Of a DNA stretch of 8,622 bases, positions 6,086 to 8,622 are shown piece by piece (within the stretch, counting starts at the first letter, position 1; each line of letters opens with the position of its first letter). A model generated the notes under the pieces. That model ran no database searches. It was not told the DNA's origin and was given only the letters and a program-made list of their open reading frames with translations. Source of the stretch: an uncultured Ruminococcus sp. GTDB taxonomy: Bacteria; Bacillota; Clostridia; Oscillospirales; Ruminococcaceae. The translations under genes and the position numbers were made by a program. The stretch covers positions 1 through 8,622 of the forward strand of contig CAADWP010000129.1 in the NCBI GenBank assembly GCA_900752785.1. Reading direction: 5' to 3'.

Positions 6086-6162
6086 TCTTTTAACCGTCAG
6101 CTTTTTGTACTTTGATTCTTGAATATCGGCTGTATTTCGTTGTTTTATAATCTGATTTGGCT

Positions 6163-6185
6163 AATGGACGGAATTGACGAAAAAA
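6163..6185 (-). repeat. Right copy of the 23-bp inverted repeat
   Basis: Exact reverse complement of 4798-4820. It lies 77 bp after the integrase stop codon. Its A-rich end is shared with the foot of the terminator hairpin at 6181-6222. Confidence 0.9.
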
Positions 6186-6222
6186 GCGTACCGAATTTTC
6201 TATAAAATCCGATACGCTTTTT
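6181..6222. terminator. Bidirectional terminator between integrase and relaxase genes
   Basis: A 10-bp perfect stem AAAAAGCGTA/TACGCTTTTT encloses a symmetric internal loop and a 5-bp inner stem (ATTTT/AAAAT) with a four-base loop. T-rich tails occur in both directions, so it can stop the integrase transcript (plus) and the relaxase transcript (minus). The minus-strand T tail is the T6 of the right 23-bp repeat. Confidence 0.85.
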
Positions 6223-6225
6223 ATT

Positions 6226-8277
6226 TTAATAATCCTGAATCTGACCATTCTCCTGCTTAATTCCGAGAGCCTGATTCTTCTCCTGAATCATTCTCCGCAG
6301 CTTACTGTCGATCATTTTTCTACCTGATTGGAACTTGCTATGATAGTCATCCTCTATGCATCGACTGAGATTTACAAACAAGCTGAATACGGTATTTGCA
6401 AGCATTTCATTTTCAAATTTTTCCTGATTATCAAGAATATTTTGAGCATACTCATTGCCCTGTTTTGCAGATAAATTCAAATACTGCATTGCTTTTTCTT
6501 TGTCATTTTTTAATCCGTCAGTGCCGAAAAGATAAAGTCTGCCTAACTGATAACTTGCCCACATATTTTTATCAGCGGACTTCTCAAAATATGAAATCGC
6601 TTTTTCAATATCATATTTTTCTTTTTGCAGATACAGCTTGCCAAGTGCATACTGCGTGAACTCGTTATCTTCAGCAGACAACAAATATTTTTCTGCCTTA
6701 TCCAAATCCTGATTTACAATCTCACCCTTGAGATACAGGTTTCCCAGTTTATAGCAGGAAAAAGCATCACCACTGTCTGCACATTCAATCAGCAAGGCAA
6801 TGCCTTTTTCAATATCCTGTTCAAAATTTTTACCGCTGATATATTCTAATGCCAAAAGCCGCTTTGCATACTGATTTCCCTGTTTTGCGGACTTCTCAAA
6901 ATATCCAATTGCCTTCTTATTATCAATCGGAGTACCCAATCCCTTGAAGTACATCATACCGATCTGATACTGCAAGTAAGGTTTTGTTTTCTTAGCTTTC
7001 GATTCGATTTGAATAAATCCCTGCAAAGCTTTCTCATAAAACTCAAATGATTTTTCATCATCTTTTAAGCCTGATCTTTCCATAGAATACAGTTTCCCCA
7101 AATCATAAAGCGCAAGAACATTATTCGACTCTGACAACAATAAATTCTCCGCTTTTTTGTAATCATCAGGCATCAATTCCTTGCTTAAAATTAACTTGTG
7201 AGCCTCTTTATAAGAATCGCTCCACTTGATATAGAATTTATTTTGATCAGAATTTTTTATGTTATTATCAACTGCATCATTAATCACTTCATCATCAATT
7301 TGTAGGGGAATATCAAAATCAGGTTCAGGCATTTCTATTTCAATATTAAACGTTGGAAATTCCATTTTTATCACAGTCTGAATAATCATATTTTTGACAG
7401 ACTTAAACTCCTTGTTATCAACCAAATTCGGAAACTGAACTTTTGCAGACGAATAAACATCATGTTTCTGCTGTTCCATTTCACACCAAAGATCGTACAT
7501 TTTCTTGATGGATTCATTGCCTGCAAGCTTTTCAAATATTTCATCAACGGTTTTCTTAACGTCAGATTTCAGATAACCATAAACTTTTTTGCCCTTTGAT
7601 TCCGCAAGCTGATCATGCAGCTTTGCAACAAGATTCATAAACTCCATATCAAAATCATTATTCTGATAAATTTTTTCAGCAAGACTTTTCATCAACTGCT
7701 CCGATTCTTTTTTCAGCAGATTACGCAAGTCTGTTTGCTGTTCATAAAGATGAAGAAGTTCATCGGAATAGATATCATTTGCAAAACCGCTGCGAATTTT
7801 TTTAATGCCGTGATTAGTTAAAAATCCCTCACGCTCATTTGTTGAATAAACAATAATATGAACATGAGGGTTAGTTTTCTTATCATGAAAAGCCGCATAC
7901 CACCGCAGATTTTTCAAGTCTATTTTTTGATTTTTGGCAATGTTTGGAATCTGCCGAATAACCAGATCACGCCACGCATTCAGATTATCGTAACCCATTT
8001 TCTGAGCGTCGTCACGCCTGAGCGAAACAACGTGCGTCCACACATTTCCGCCATGATCTGCAACTTCTTTTGCGACCTTATCAAGATTTATCGGATCATT
8101 TTTCTCGTTAAAAAGTCCGTGTGAATTAGGACGGTTAGCAAGATAACCGACATAATTTTCACGCTCATTAAAAGTTTGGACAACTCCCTCACGAGAGGCA
8201 ATGTATTTCACATAATTTTTTAAATTTTTCTTCGAACCCTTTTTTAAATAACGGCTTGTAACAAAAATTTTGGGCAT
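6226..8277 (-). CDS. MobP/MobL-type relaxase with C-terminal Sel1 repeats
   Basis: A conjugative relaxase that should nick oriT and lead single-stranded DNA into a recipient. The 683-aa protein has an N-terminal relaxase domain (residues 1-200): Tyr residues in NYVKYIASREG (21-31) are candidates for the nucleophile, and the metal-binding motif HDKKTNPHVH holds His131, His138 and His140. A charged helical middle (about 200-300) and an acidic linker (310-345) follow. Residues about 386-617 contain five or six Sel1/TPR-like repeats (for example YQIGMMYFKGLGTPIDNKKA, 437-456). The tail SKLRRMIQEKNQALGIK (658-674) is a familiar ending of this relaxase group. The start at 8277 is 4 bp after the upstream gene's stop, indicating coupling. 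No type IV secretion genes are visible, so the element may be mobilized in trans or its other genes may lie beyond the right edge. The reading frame is intact. Confidence 0.88.
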   Translation of the reverse strand: MPKIFVTSRYLKKGSKKNLKNYVKYIASREGVVQTFNERENYVGYLANRPNSHGLFNEKNDPINLDKVAKEVADHGGNVWTHVVSLRRDDAQKMGYDNLNAWRDLVIRQIPNIAKNQKIDLKNLRWYAAFHDKKTNPHVHIIVYSTNEREGFLTNHGIKKIRSGFANDIYSDELLHLYEQQTDLRNLLKKESEQLMKSLAEKIYQNNDFDMEFMNLVAKLHDQLAESKGKKVYGYLKSDVKKTVDEIFEKLAGNESIKKMYDLWCEMEQQKHDVYSSAKVQFPNLVDNKEFKSVKNMIIQTVIKMEFPTFNIEIEMPEPDFDIPLQIDDEVINDAVDNNIKNSDQNKFYIKWSDSYKEAHKLILSKELMPDDYKKAENLLLSESNNVLALYDLGKLYSMERSGLKDDEKSFEFYEKALQGFIQIESKAKKTKPYLQYQIGMMYFKGLGTPIDNKKAIGYFEKSAKQGNQYAKRLLALEYISGKNFEQDIEKGIALLIECADSGDAFSCYKLGNLYLKGEIVNQDLDKAEKYLLSAEDNEFTQYALGKLYLQKEKYDIEKAISYFEKSADKNMWASYQLGRLYLFGTDGLKNDKEKAMQYLNLSAKQGNEYAQNILDNQEKFENEMLANTVFSLFVNLSRCIEDDYHSKFQSGRKMIDSKLRRMIQEKNQALGIKQENGQIQDY

Positions 8278-8281
8278 TCAA

Positions 8282-8622
8282 TCACTCTTTCTGATACTCC
8301 ACAGCGTCCTCGTAATCGATGATGCCATTGATTTTTCTGACCTCCGTAACGCACATAGCGTGAAGACTTTTCAGCGTTTCTTCATCAATATCATTCATCG
8401 CCGCAGTCATGTGGGACAGCTTTCCAAGCTCCACTGCGACCTTAAAAATCAACCGCGCAAGCCTCTGTTCCGTACCCTTTATCGTAGCTTTGACAGTTTC
8501 GGTAATCATGGGAGAAATGTAATTCACGCTTTTTTCTTCGTCAAGATAACCGACATAAAATTTTATTGCTTTCTCAATAAATTCACTTTGGGATTTACAG
8601 TTATCATTTTTGTAGTGAACCT
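8282..8622 (-). CDS. Probable ribbon-helix-helix mobilization accessory protein, partial at the right edge
   Basis: The frame is open from the right edge to TGA 8284-8282, so 112 residues are visible and the true start lies outside the window. A GTG at 8527 within the gene is not the start, because the upstream in-frame sequence (including CKSQSEFIEKAIKFYVGYLD) continues the protein and looks like the second half of a ribbon-helix-helix domain. The rest is helical, with ATIKGTEQRLARLIFKVAVE and a C-terminal VRKINGIIDYEDAVEYQ. I recall similar small proteins coded just before Firmicute MobP relaxases, where they probably bind oriT as relaxosome partners. The 4-bp spacing to the relaxase supports joint function. 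The family assignment is moderate. Confidence 0.65.
   Translation of the reverse strand, partial: VHYKNDNCKSQSEFIEKAIKFYVGYLDEEKSVNYISPMITETVKATIKGTEQRLARLIFKVAVELGKLSHMTAAMNDIDEETLKSLHAMCVTEVRKINGIIDYEDAVEYQKE

Noticed and set aside
6396..8124. Several plus-strand open frames opposite the relaxase
   Set aside because: All lie inside the relaxase gene and mirror its Lys/Glu-rich coding, with no start signals or recognisable domains.
1..8622. CRISPR array, restriction-modification or known phage-defence genes
   Set aside because: No regularly spaced repeats and no nuclease, methylase or other defence motifs were seen in any frame.

Overview
The window looks like an accessory or mobile region from a low-GC Firmicute. 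A gut clostridium of the Ruminococcus/Oscillospiraceae type is my best guess. The support is AT-rich coding, strong AGGAGG-type ribosome binding sites, an AgrC/AgrA-type two-component pair, a Tn916-like tyrosine integrase, and a MobP/MobL-type relaxase with a Sel1-repeat tail. The genus is an inference, since there is no rRNA or other marker gene.

Left block (1-1293, minus strand): a lipoprotein gene (393-1280) is followed after 17 bp by a 117-aa gene (21-374). A further ribosome binding site at 7-13 points to a third gene starting just off the left edge.

IS block (1295-2503): an IS630-family element of 1,209 bp has 29-bp imperfect terminal inverted repeats and flanking TA dinucleotides. Its transposase is split into two frames joined by a -1 slip on an A7 run. 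It sits directly against the ribosome binding site of the lipoprotein gene. Beyond it, at 2563-2633, are an extended -10 promoter facing left and two perfect 15-bp direct repeats with a 21-bp period that match the AgrA/LytTR operator consensus. Removing the IS and one TA restores a compact promoter-leader-RBS-gene arrangement, so the IS appears to have split a LytTR-controlled operon.

Two-component block (2641-4747, minus strand): a LytTR response regulator (true start 4697) and a GHKL/HPK10 sensor kinase (true start 3970) form an operon with its own extended -10 promoter and a rho-independent terminator at 2641-2672. No AgrB or AgrD-like gene is in the window. The only good LytTR operator lies just past this operon, in front of the displaced lipoprotein promoter.

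Mobility block (4768-8622): a tyrosine integrase on the plus strand (4985-6085) is framed by a perfect 23-bp inverted repeat (4798-4820 and 6163-6185). A bidirectional terminator (6181-6222) separates it from a convergent minus-strand operon of a MobP-type relaxase with Sel1 repeats (6226-8277) and a probable ribbon-helix-helix mobilization accessory gene that runs off the right edge (8282 to beyond 8622). Together these suggest an integrative mobilizable or conjugative element. The inverted repeats around the integrase suggest either an invertible segment or a one-gene recombinase cassette.

The most interesting points are the inverted-repeat-bounded integrase and the LytTR operator whose target operon has been cut off by an IS.
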